Source of the DNA: CAWUEX02 sp963921305 | GTDB taxonomy: Bacteria > Pseudomonadota > Alphaproteobacteria > Rhodospirillales > Rhodospirillaceae | Length of the DNA: 64,000 nucleotides | NCBI GenBank assembly: GCA_963921305.4 | Contig: CAWUEX030000002.1 | Span: forward strand, 2,976,001-3,040,000 | Direction of reading: 5' to 3' | Part shown: piece after piece, positions 45,247 to 53,460 of the stretch | Numbering within the stretch: the stretch's first letter is position 1 | Layout of the letters: every line of letters starts with the position of its first letter | The notes under the pieces: generated by a model | The model's database searches: none | Seen by the model: the letters and a program-made list of their open reading frames with translations, nothing else | What the model was told of the DNA's origin: nothing | Made by a program: the position numbers and the translations under genes

Positions 45247-45948
45247 ATGGATCAGCGCAACGTCAGGGGCAAGATTCTCTATATCGGCGGGGAGGGCGAA
45301 GAGCGAGGCCGCGAGTGGTTCTCCATGACTTTTCATGAAGACGGCCAGCGCACCCTGCGCGCCCACTGCGAGATCGACGACACCGAGGTCATCCGTGAGG
45401 TGACATACACCATGGATGAGAACTGGCGCCCGCTGGATTGCTTCAATCGGTTACATGTAAACCGCAAGTTTCTTGGCACGGGCTGGGTGCGGGTCGACGG
45501 CGCGGAAGCCGAATGCGAGGTGCTTAACACCACCCTCGGCCGCGTATCTCAGCGGGTCACTCTCGACGGACCGGCGCACAGCCTGACGGTTCATCCGTTG
45601 ACCTGCGATGTCTTTCACTGCGCCGGGTTTGATCACACCAACAGCGAGAACCCGCAGACGTTGACCAACGTGCTGTCGACCTCGCCACTGCCCAACGGCG
45701 GCAGCGGCCCGTTCCTCAGCACCGGTCAGGTCACGGTGCAGTACGATGGCCGGGAAGAGATCACCGTGCCCGCAGGGACCTTTGAGGTTGATCACTATCA
45801 CTTTGTGCTCAAGCCCCAGCCGGACGGGACGCCGCGCCGCGAGGACGTCTGGTGCCTGCCGGAGGATTTCACCTTTGTTAAGGTGACGGTCGACGGGTTC
45901 CTCAAGAACTCCCGCTACGAGCTGGTCGAATACGAAACGGAGTACTAA
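45247..45948 (+). CDS. Three-copy family protein, copy 2, without signal peptide
   Basis: 233 aa from ATG 45247 with GGAGG upstream. Motifs FHEDGQRT, YTMDENWRPLDC and VPAGTFEVDHYHF align with the exported copies at 28328 and 62271. This one has no signal peptide, so it should be cytosolic. Function unknown; the fold is beta-rich. Monocistronic, beside an MscS gene on the other strand. Confidence 0.7.
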   Translation: MDQRNVRGKILYIGGEGEERGREWFSMTFHEDGQRTLRAHCEIDDTEVIREVTYTMDENWRPLDCFNRLHVNRKFLGTGWVRVDGAEAECEVLNTTLGRVSQRVTLDGPAHSLTVHPLTCDVFHCAGFDHTNSENPQTLTNVLSTSPLPNGGSGPFLSTGQVTVQYDGREEITVPAGTFEVDHYHFVLKPQPDGTPRREDVWCLPEDFTFVKVTVDGFLKNSRYELVEYETEY

Positions 45949-45987
45949 GGGGCGGCCCGCACGCCGGCCCGGGTGATTGATCGGCGG

Positions 45988-47310
45988 CTAGTCGATCAGT
46001 TTGGGTGGCGGTGTGTCTGTATCCGCCATATGCAATACCCGCTGCGGGAAGGGAATTTCGATGTTGTTCTCCTGCAGCATGTCCCAGACCTCCAGCATCA
46101 CTTGTCCTTTGATATTGGTGACGCCGTTCTCTGGGTCGCGGATCCAGAACCGCAGCACGAAGTTCACCGAGCTATCGCCGAACTCCACCAAGTGGCACAC
46201 CGGCGCGGGGTCCTGCACCACCCGCTCCGGCTTTTTCGCCGCTTCGGCGGCCAGCTCGCGCACCTCCCGGGGCTTGCAGTCGTAGGTCACACCAAAGCGG
46301 ACTTCCATCCGCACGTCGCGGTTTGAATGCGACCAGTTCACCACTTGATGGGTGACGAAGTCGTCGTTGGGGATGAGAAGTTCTTTGTTGTCGCGTGTCG
46401 TGACTCCGACATAGCGCGCACTCATTTTATTAACCCAGCCGAAAGTTTGTCCGACTTCGATCACGTCGCCCGGTTTGATCGATTTATCCAGCAGCAGAAT
46501 GACTCCGCTAATCAGGTTGGAGACCTGCTTCTGCAGACCGATACCGATGCCGACACCGACAGCGCCGGAGAACACCGCCAAGGCGGCGAAGTTGATCCCG
46601 ACGCTCGACAGGGCAACCAGCACCGCAACCACGATCATGATGAAGCGGATCATCTTGCCGATCAGCACGCGCGCGCGCGGGGTAATATCCGCGACTTGGC
46701 TGAGCTGGCTGTCGATCAACTTGCTGATCGCCAGCGCGGCCCACATCAAGGCCGCCAGCAGCAGCGCGCCGTTGACCATGGTCAGAACGGTGACGCGGGT
46801 TTGCCCCAACGGAATGCTCACCGAGTCCAGCGCGCTGATGGTCGGGCCTAACAGCCCAATGATGTTCAGCGCCGCGATGGTCCAGGCAAACGCGGCGACC
46901 AGATTGGAGAGAAACGCATTGGCAATCAGGGACGACGTCAGCTTGATGAGTATCCAGGCGCTCATCAAACTGGCAATGACTTCCAGCAGACCGCTGGCGA
47001 TGCCGCCTTCGATCTGATTGGCGATGCCCGTCGCCAGCCACAGTGCCAGCAAAAATACGATGGCAAAGAGCTGTTTTGAAACGGTTGTCAGGAACCGCCG
47101 CAACGGCGAGAACACACGGAGTTTGCCGACACGCTCATCCAGAAGGGGCTTGAGCGGTTTTTGAATCAGGTGAGAGAGAAACGCCGCCAGAACCAAGATA
47201 CCCAGTTGTATCAAGGAGTCGATGGCCAGCACTTGTGTTTGAAACCACGCCAGGGCCGCAGCATAAAATTGCAGCCACGTTTCCGGCTGAAGAAGGTCTT
47301 CGATCTGCAT
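45988..47310 (-). CDS. MscS-family mechanosensitive channel
   Basis: 440 aa from ATG 47310 (TTG 47316 also possible). Several N-terminal membrane helices precede the MscS core: pore helix ALAVFSGAVGVGIGIGLQK, then the beta domain (LLLDKSIKPGDVIEVG, YVGVTTRDNKELLIPNDDF) and the C-terminal alpha/beta vestibule. Releases solutes on hypo-osmotic shock. The larger membrane part suggests a YbiO/MscK-like subgroup. Confidence 0.92.
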   Translation of the reverse strand: MQIEDLLQPETWLQFYAAALAWFQTQVLAIDSLIQLGILVLAAFLSHLIQKPLKPLLDERVGKLRVFSPLRRFLTTVSKQLFAIVFLLALWLATGIANQIEGGIASGLLEVIASLMSAWILIKLTSSLIANAFLSNLVAAFAWTIAALNIIGLLGPTISALDSVSIPLGQTRVTVLTMVNGALLLAALMWAALAISKLIDSQLSQVADITPRARVLIGKMIRFIMIVVAVLVALSSVGINFAALAVFSGAVGVGIGIGLQKQVSNLISGVILLLDKSIKPGDVIEVGQTFGWVNKMSARYVGVTTRDNKELLIPNDDFVTHQVVNWSHSNRDVRMEVRFGVTYDCKPREVRELAAEAAKKPERVVQDPAPVCHLVEFGDSSVNFVLRFWIRDPENGVTNIKGQVMLEVWDMLQENNIEIPFPQRVLHMADTDTPPPKLID

Positions 47311-47419
47311 GCTCAATTGTTACATTCTTCCCTGGCCGCGTCGAGGATACACAAGGTTGTGATGTCCCGCGCTCAATTCGGCTGTGGTTTACTTAAACAT
47401 CACGAGAGGGAGGACGCAG

Positions 47420-48526
47420 ATGACTCAATCAGGAATTTCCCGGCGCATGTCCGTGCTCGGTGCGGCGATGATGGCCGGTGCGGCGGCGCTGAAGGGCCGT
47501 CCGGTGTCAGCCTCCGCGTGGTCGGACCGCAAGCAGTATGTCGATGTCGGCGATGGGCTGCGCATGGCTTATGTGGAAATGGGCGATCCCGACGGCGATC
47601 CGATTGTTTTCCTCCACGGCAATCCGACCCAGTCGTACCTGTGGCGCAAGGTCATGCCCCATTGCACGCCGTTTGGCCGGTGTATCGCGCCGGATCTCAT
47701 CGGCATGGGCGATTCCAGCAAGCTCCCCAATTCGGGGCCCGGGGTCTACACCTATCAGACACACCGCGAATATCTGATGAAGCTGTTCGATGCCCTCGAC
47801 CTGCATGAGAATCTCATTCTCGTGATTCATGACTGGGGCTCGGCACTCGGCTTCGAGAAGGCGCGTCACCACCCTGAGTCCATCCGCGGTATCGTTTACA
47901 TGGAATCGATCCTGCGCCCGCCCAGCGACGCCTTGCCGCGGGCTGAAGACCGGGGCGCCGGCGGCATGCCCGGCCGCGGCGGACCGCCCAGTGGGGGCGG
48001 AGGAGGCCGTCCCGGTGGTGGCCCACCCCCGGGCGCCATGCGCGTTGAGAATACTGGCGGGGGCGGCAGCATGTTTTCCATGTTGCGTTCGCCGGCGGGC
48101 GACGAGGCGGTGTTGCAAAACAACATGTTCGTCGAGCGCTTCTTCATCGATGGCGCAAAGTACTACATGACCGAGGAAGACAAGGCGGAGTTCCGGCGCG
48201 GCTATGAAGAACCTGGTGAGAGCCGCCGTCCGACGTTGACCTGGCCGCGGGAGTTGCCCCTCGGTGGCGAACCCAAGCGCAACGACGACATCGTCGCCGA
48301 TTACTCCCGCTGGCTGTTGGAAGAGTCTCAAGACATTCCAAAGCTGTTCGTCCGTGCTGTGCCGGGGGCCATCTTTGCCAATCCGATGATGCTCAACTTT
48401 GTCCGGCAAATTCCCAACCAGACAGAAGTCGAGGTCTTCGGCGGTCACTTCGTCCAGGAAATCTCGGGAGATGCTATTGGCCGGGCTATTGCCGAATGGA
48501 TTCCAACGCTGCCGGATAAGACCTAG
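47420..48526 (+). CDS. Exported haloalkane-dehalogenase-like hydrolase with Gly/Pro-rich insert
   Basis: 368 aa from ATG 47420 with GGGAGGA upstream. A twin-arginine-type leader (SRRMSVLGAAMMAGAAALKG) suggests Tat export. The hydrolase fold has HGNPTQSYLW, nucleophile Asp138 in VIHDWGSALG, acid in YMESI and His in FGGHFVQE. Residues about 179-216 are a Gly/Pro-rich low-complexity insert where the cap domain begins. Known haloalkane dehalogenases are cytosolic; export plus this insert is odd. First of three tandem paralogues, 2 bp from the next. Confidence 0.82.
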   Translation: MTQSGISRRMSVLGAAMMAGAAALKGRPVSASAWSDRKQYVDVGDGLRMAYVEMGDPDGDPIVFLHGNPTQSYLWRKVMPHCTPFGRCIAPDLIGMGDSSKLPNSGPGVYTYQTHREYLMKLFDALDLHENLILVIHDWGSALGFEKARHHPESIRGIVYMESILRPPSDALPRAEDRGAGGMPGRGGPPSGGGGGRPGGGPPPGAMRVENTGGGGSMFSMLRSPAGDEAVLQNNMFVERFFIDGAKYYMTEEDKAEFRRGYEEPGESRRPTLTWPRELPLGGEPKRNDDIVADYSRWLLEESQDIPKLFVRAVPGAIFANPMMLNFVRQIPNQTEVEVFGGHFVQEISGDAIGRAIAEWIPTLPDKT

Positions 48527-48528
48527 CC

Positions 48529-49425
48529 ATGCTGCCCAACAAGCGCACTCCGGTGCTCGACGCCCATATGGCCTATGTCGAGACCGGAACCGGCGATCCG
48601 CCCGGGGATACTATCGTCTTTCTGCACGGCAACCCAACGTCATCGTATCTGTGGCGCAATATTATCCCGCACGTGCAGAGTAGGGGGCGTTGTCTCGCGC
48701 CGGACCTCATCGGCATGGGCGCGTCGGATAAACTTCCGGGCAGCCAGTACCGCTTTACCGATCACGCTCGCTATCTTGATGCGTGGTTTGACGCTGCCGG
48801 CGTCTCAGAAAACGTCGTGCTGGTCGTGCACGATTGGGGCTCGGCGCTGGGCTTTCATTGGGCTCGCCGCAACGCGGAGAAGGTCAAAGGCATTGTCCAC
48901 TTCGAGTCCATCACTGCCGAGGCCTCGCTCAAGTCCGCAGCCGACAGCGCCAAGGGCTTTTACACCTTCATGCGCTCGGACGAGGGGGAACGCGCGGTCA
49001 TCGAAGACAACATGTTCGTTGAGAAGATCATGCTTGAATCTCTCGGTGATCGCCTCACGGAAACCGACCGTATGATCTACCGCTGGCCGTGGCTGGCGGG
49101 GGGTGAAAACCGCCGGCCTCTCATCACCTGGCCGCGGGAAATCCCCGTCGACGGTGATCCGCCCGATGTCACCGAGGTCGTGCGGGCGTATCAGGCGTGG
49201 ATGGAGACCAACGATATCCCCAAGCTGTTTCTGCTGGGCGATCCCGCGGCCATCATGAAAGAAGGCGAGGGACGGTTGGAAGCAGCGCGCAAATGGTCGC
49301 ATCAAACCGAGGTCGTGATTCCCGGAGATCCGGACGCGCCCCCGGCCGTCAATCACTACATCCAGGAAGTCTGCCCGGACGTGATCGGCAAGGCGATTGC
49401 CGACTGGCTCGCGCAGCTTGACTGA
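48529..49425 (+). CDS. dhaA: Haloalkane dehalogenase
   Basis: 298 aa, typical length. HGNPTSSYLWRN (halide-binding Asn), nucleophile Asp102 in VVHDWGSALGF, acidic residue in HFESI, and His in VNHYIQEVCPDVIG match haloalkane dehalogenase subfamily II (DhaA/LinB). It hydrolyses carbon-halogen bonds to alcohols with release of halide. No signal peptide. It overlaps the third paralogue by 8 bp. Confidence 0.85.
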   Translation: MLPNKRTPVLDAHMAYVETGTGDPPGDTIVFLHGNPTSSYLWRNIIPHVQSRGRCLAPDLIGMGASDKLPGSQYRFTDHARYLDAWFDAAGVSENVVLVVHDWGSALGFHWARRNAEKVKGIVHFESITAEASLKSAADSAKGFYTFMRSDEGERAVIEDNMFVEKIMLESLGDRLTETDRMIYRWPWLAGGENRRPLITWPREIPVDGDPPDVTEVVRAYQAWMETNDIPKLFLLGDPAAIMKEGEGRLEAARKWSHQTEVVIPGDPDAPPAVNHYIQEVCPDVIGKAIADWLAQLD

Positions 49426-50314
49426 CAGCGCAGCCGAGTTCGGGTGCATCCGCAAGACGCCCATTGACGGCGTGAACATGGCCTGGCGGGCCTGCGGCGA
49501 TGGGCCGCCCATTGTGCTTGTGCACGGCAATCCGACATCGTCTTACCTATGGCGCAACATCGCACCCCAGCTCGCAGACGCCGGCTACCATTGTTACGCG
49601 CCGGACCTTATCGGCATGGGCGAGTCAGACAAACTGCCCGATGCCGGACCGCGCACCTATTCCTATGCCGTGCACCGCCGGTTTTTCGACGCATGGCTGG
49701 ACGGGCTTGGTCTCGCAGACCCCATCGTCTTCGTCGGCCACAACTGGGGGGTGCCGCTGTTCTTCGATTGGGCGAAACGCCATCCGGAAAGAGTGCGCGG
49801 GCTGGTTCACATGGAGGGGCAAATCTCGCCGGTGACCACTGCCATCGCCGGGGACCGTTTCCGTGCCTTCAACGCCCACATGCATTCGCCGGAAATGGAA
49901 GCGGATGTGCTGAACGACAATCTGTATCTGACGCAGTACTTTTTCCGTTATGTCGATGACATACTGAGTGAGGACGACAAAGCGGTGTACACCAAGCCCT
50001 ACGCCGCCCCGGGCCCGAACCGCAGGCCGACATTGGACTGGCCGTGCGAAATTCCGGTGGATGGCGAACCGGCGGACGTTTTTGAGATTCTCACCGACTT
50101 GAAAACCTGGATGGCCGCCAACGATCTGCCGAAGCTGTGGATCGTGCCGAACGAGGGCAGCATCATGACCGGCGAACGGCGTGCGGCGGCTGAGTCGTTC
50201 TCACACCAAAAGAGGGTGGAGATCGACGGCGGCCACTACACGCCGGAAACCTCGCCGGATGCAATCGTGTCGGAAACGCTCGCCTGGCTCGAAAGCTTGC
50301 CTAAAACGCCTTAA
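49418..50314 (+). CDS. Haloalkane-dehalogenase paralogue with Asn at the nucleophile position
   Basis: 298 aa if begun at TTG 49418, overlapping the previous stop by 8 bp; TTG 49397 is the alternative and no ATG is suitable. It keeps HGNPTSSYLWRN, HMEGQ and the base His (DGGHYTPETSP), but the elbow reads GHNWGVPLF, so Asp is replaced by Asn109 (AAC instead of GAC). As read it cannot form the ester intermediate unless the Asn is deamidated. It may be inactive, a regulator, or an enzyme with another chemistry. Confidence 0.8.
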   Translation: MTDSAAEFGCIRKTPIDGVNMAWRACGDGPPIVLVHGNPTSSYLWRNIAPQLADAGYHCYAPDLIGMGESDKLPDAGPRTYSYAVHRRFFDAWLDGLGLADPIVFVGHNWGVPLFFDWAKRHPERVRGLVHMEGQISPVTTAIAGDRFRAFNAHMHSPEMEADVLNDNLYLTQYFFRYVDDILSEDDKAVYTKPYAAPGPNRRPTLDWPCEIPVDGEPADVFEILTDLKTWMAANDLPKLWIVPNEGSIMTGERRAAAESFSHQKRVEIDGGHYTPETSPDAIVSETLAWLESLPKTP

Positions 50315-51009
50315 CTCAGCGCGCCCTTGAACAGGTCCAGGGTGCGGCCATGGGCTTGTTCCGCAGCCGCCTTGTCGTAGTGGCTGGCGTCGGTCTCGCG
50401 GGCAAAGCCGTGGTTGCATCCCGGGTAGGAATAAATCATCACCTGCTCATGGCCTTCCAGTCCGGCGCGCACCTGATCTGCCGCTTCCTTCGGCACAAAC
50501 GCATCTTCTTCGGCGATGTGCAGGATGGTCGGCGCTTTGATCTTACCCGCTTCGCCGAGGAGGCCTTCGATGCCGACCCCGTAGTAGCCGGAGTTGGCAT
50601 CGGAGTCCGTGCGCGTCGCCGACAGGTAGGTCAGCAAACCGCCCAGGCAGAAGCCTGTCGTGCCCACTTTGCCGGTGTTCCCTTCCCGGCCGCGCAGGTG
50701 GTCGATGGTGGCCTGGATGTCCTCGACGCCTTTATCGACATCGAACTTGCCATAGAGATCGAGCCCCTCGTTGAACTCGGCTTCGACGGTCGGGTCCAGT
50801 TGTACACCCGGCTGGATGCGCCAAAACAAGTCGGGCGCCAGCGCCATATAGCCATTGTCAGCCAGCATGTCGCAGACATCGCGCAGCCAGCCGTTGACGC
50901 CGAAGATTTCCTGAATGACGACGACGCCGGGCCCACCTTCCTGCGGCGCGGACAGATAGCCCATGAAATCGCCGTCTTTACCTTTGATGGTGACTTCGAA
51001 TGAACTCAT
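50311..51009 (-). CDS. Dienelactone hydrolase family protein
   Basis: 232 aa with GGGAG upstream of ATG 51009. Catalytic Cys in TTGFCLGGLLTY, Asp in AEEDAFVP, His in GCNHGFARE. Dienelactone hydrolases open lactones from chlorinated or methylated aromatics. Its position beside three dehalogenase-like genes suits a halogenated-compound route. It converges on the third dehalogenase with a 4-bp overlap. Confidence 0.88.
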   Translation of the reverse strand: MSSFEVTIKGKDGDFMGYLSAPQEGGPGVVVIQEIFGVNGWLRDVCDMLADNGYMALAPDLFWRIQPGVQLDPTVEAEFNEGLDLYGKFDVDKGVEDIQATIDHLRGREGNTGKVGTTGFCLGGLLTYLSATRTDSDANSGYYGVGIEGLLGEAGKIKAPTILHIAEEDAFVPKEAADQVRAGLEGHEQVMIYSYPGCNHGFARETDASHYDKAAAEQAHGRTLDLFKGALS

Positions 51010-51145
51010 GACGTGGTGCTCCCTTTAGATGAATTTGCCGAACGAATTTGCCAACGAATTTGACAGAGTCTTAAAAGGATTCCCCGGCGATGGCCAGGGG
51101 AGTCGGTGGCGAAAACAGATGACAATTCCGCTATCGCGCAGACGC

Positions 51146-51937
51146 TTATTCTGCGGCCATTTTCCAGGCGCTGCTGCGGCCCACAGTTTCATGGGTGAGA
51201 GAGGTTCGCATGGCATAGCGGTCACCCCGGTAATGCGACACCAGCCATTCCACCGGTATGCCATTGGCATCCATCACCAGGCGGGTGAGCTTGAGCAGCG
51301 GCGCGCCGACTTCAATACCGAGCTGCACCGCGATGGCCGGTTCCGCCAGCGTTGCGGTGACTTCCTGATCCGCCCGCGCGACATCGACGCCCGCTTCGCG
51401 CAGGCGCACCAGCATGGGCAGATTCTGTGTTTCCGCAGACAAGCGCGCGGCCACATGTTCCGGCACATAGGCGGTAATGGCTGCGAGGGGCTCACCTTCC
51501 GCCAATCGAATTTGATTCGACCGCAATACCCGTTGTCCATCGCCCACTCCCAAAGTGCGCGCGATGTCTTGCGGCGGCACGATAAAATCTGACGACACAT
51601 TGCGCACTTCTGTCGCATCGCCAATGGCCTGGACGCTTTGCATTAGGTCGTCTAGGGCGTTGGGGGTGCTGTCTGTTTTCACGCTGTCGGCGACAAAGGT
51701 GCCTCGGCCGCGCTGGCGTACGACCAAACCGTCATCAACCAATTCCCGCATGGCGCGCTTGATGGTAATACGCGACACGTTGAACTCATCGCACAGCGTC
51801 GCCTCTGCGGGTAGAGGGGTGTCTACCGGATACACACCCGCACGAATGTTCTCCTTCAGCACCAGGTAGACCTGGTGGTACAGCGGCACCGCCAGGGTGT
51901 CGTCAATGCGTGCAGATATGTTGGCGGCGAGGTTCAT
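51146..51937 (-). CDS. GntR-family regulator (HutC subfamily)
   Basis: 263 aa. N-terminal winged helix (LPAEATLCDEFNVSRITIKRAM, in two parts; DDGLVVRQRGRGTFV) followed by the UTRA effector domain (VLRSNQIRLAEGEPLAA, EWLVSHYRGDRYAM). Last gene of the operon, its ATG overlapping the SDR stop by 4 bp. HutC regulators usually repress their own operon until a pathway compound binds. The likely target is the palindrome at 57470-57491. Confidence 0.92.
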   Translation of the reverse strand: MNLAANISARIDDTLAVPLYHQVYLVLKENIRAGVYPVDTPLPAEATLCDEFNVSRITIKRAMRELVDDGLVVRQRGRGTFVADSVKTDSTPNALDDLMQSVQAIGDATEVRNVSSDFIVPPQDIARTLGVGDGQRVLRSNQIRLAEGEPLAAITAYVPEHVAARLSAETQNLPMLVRLREAGVDVARADQEVTATLAEPAIAVQLGIEVGAPLLKLTRLVMDANGIPVEWLVSHYRGDRYAMRTSLTHETVGRSSAWKMAAE

Positions 51938-52683
51938 GCGTCAAGCACCAGTCCTGAGGAAATGTTGATGTTCGTGCCGGTCATCGACGCGGCATGGTCC
52001 GAGCACAGGAACAGCACGGCACCGGCACACTCTTCGGGCGTGGCATAACGGCCGAGCGGCAAGTCCGCCTTCAACCCGTCATGCTGATCGTCGGACAGGC
52101 GGTCGAGCATGGGTGTGTCCACCGGGCCGGGGGAGATGACGTGGCAGCGAATACCGTCCGGCGCCCATTCCTTGGCGACGTAGCGGGTGAGGTTGACCAG
52201 CGCGGCTTTCGACGATGCATACGCTGCGCCGGACAAGTAGCTGCCGCCGTTATAGCCGTTGGACGAGCCGCACAGCACGGCGACACCGCCCGGCTTGGTC
52301 AGATGTTTGTAGGCGTGTTTCAGAACCAGAAAAGACGAGGTCAGATTGGTCGACACCACGGTGTTCCAATCGTCCAGCGGCATTTCGTCCAGCCGGCCTT
52401 TGCCCACCATGCCGGCCATGTGAATGAGATAGTCGATCTTGCCGAAGCGTTGGATGCACTGATCAATGGCGTCCGCGACGGCGTCTTCGTTCGTCACATC
52501 AAGGGTGAGCGGCAGGACCCGCTCATCCTCAAAGGGTACGGCGCGGCGGTCCGTGGCCGCCACGTGTGCCCCCGCGTCCAGCATCATGCGGACAACAGCT
52601 TGACCGATGCCGCCGGTCGCGCCGGTCACAAACGCGACGCGGCCCGCGGCATCAATCAGAGTTGGGGTGGAGCCTTGGCTCAC
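51934..52683 (-). CDS. SDR oxidoreductase in the ubiD operon (second)
   Basis: 249 aa from GTG 52683, overlapping the upstream stop by 4 bp. GATGGIGQAV cofactor motif, Asp in LTLDVTN, catalytic YASSKAA, and typical SGLVLDA end. Classic NAD(P)-dependent dehydrogenase of about 250 aa, cytosolic. It probably oxidises or reduces an alcohol/ketone intermediate. Confidence 0.9.
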   Translation of the reverse strand: MSQGSTPTLIDAAGRVAFVTGATGGIGQAVVRMMLDAGAHVAATDRRAVPFEDERVLPLTLDVTNEDAVADAIDQCIQRFGKIDYLIHMAGMVGKGRLDEMPLDDWNTVVSTNLTSSFLVLKHAYKHLTKPGGVAVLCGSSNGYNGGSYLSGAAYASSKAALVNLTRYVAKEWAPDGIRCHVISPGPVDTPMLDRLSDDQHDGLKADLPLGRYATPEECAGAVLFLCSDHAASMTGTNINISSGLVLDA

Positions 52684-53408
52684 TCGGCAGCCTGCTTGAC
52701 GCCGCCAACGATGGCTTCGTTGATGCCGTCCAGCATGCGCCAGCGCATTTCCGTCGACGCCCGCACCGCAGAGATGGCTTTCTGCTGGAGTTCCGGCGTG
52801 GTCGAGTAATGGGTGGTGATTTCCAGACCCACGTGAGCGTGCTCTGCGTCGCCTTCGATGTGCACATGGAAGAACTCCATGTCGTCGTCGTTCAGACCCA
52901 TCTTGCGCATGGCGTCGACGTACTTCGGATACAGGGTCGGTAACTGGCCTTCCAAGGCAACCATGATGCCGGCCGCGCCTTCCGCGAGATGACGGACGTT
53001 CACCAGTTCCCAGATCCAGGCGCGCATGGCACGGGTCGAGGGCAGGATCTTGCCGTTGTGTTCGGCATCATAGAAGTCTTCCTCGGTCATGCCGCAGGCC
53101 TTACCGAATTTCACCAGCAGGTCCGGGTGACGCTTTTCCGGCGTGTCCGGCATTTCTTCGCCGAGCAGGTTTTCCAGCATGTGCTGACGGGCTTCCAGAT
53201 CGTCCAAGCGGCAGAAGAACTGTGCGAACTGCTGCGGAATGGGATCGATGTAGTGGAAGTGCTGCACGGCCCATTGACCGATCTGCTTCAGGCTCAACTC
53301 GCCGTTGGCCCAGGCAACGCTGAACGGGTGGCCGCCCGAGTGCACAGGGGCGCGGGCGTCTTCCAGCGCTTTATAAAACTGTTCCTGGTTCATCATTGCT
53401 TTTGTCAT
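52680..53408 (-). CDS. PqqC/TenA-like heme-oxygenase-fold protein
   Basis: 242 aa, ATG 53408 with AAGGAG. All-helical fold of the TenA/PqqC/CADD group: HPFSVAWANGELSLKQIGQW, HFHYIDPIPQQ, LLGEEMPDTPEKRHPDLL, and the late HVHIEGDAEHAHVG with clustered His and Glu. In this group such residues bind a di-iron centre (diiron oxidase subgroup) or a quinone. The DAEHAHVG segment makes a metal oxygenase plausible. Context places it between an SDR and an aldehyde dehydrogenase. Confidence 0.8.
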   Translation of the reverse strand: MTKAMMNQEQFYKALEDARAPVHSGGHPFSVAWANGELSLKQIGQWAVQHFHYIDPIPQQFAQFFCRLDDLEARQHMLENLLGEEMPDTPEKRHPDLLVKFGKACGMTEEDFYDAEHNGKILPSTRAMRAWIWELVNVRHLAEGAAGIMVALEGQLPTLYPKYVDAMRKMGLNDDDMEFFHVHIEGDAEHAHVGLEITTHYSTTPELQQKAISAVRASTEMRWRMLDGINEAIVGGVKQAAE

Positions 53409-53460
53409 GGTTTTCTCCTTGTAGTGATGGTCTCTGTCAAAGTGGGAGCTTGGGGGAAAC

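Noticed and set aside
45949..45987. GC-rich terminator between copy 2 of the three-copy family and the MscS gene
   Set aside because: No convincing stem with a T tract.
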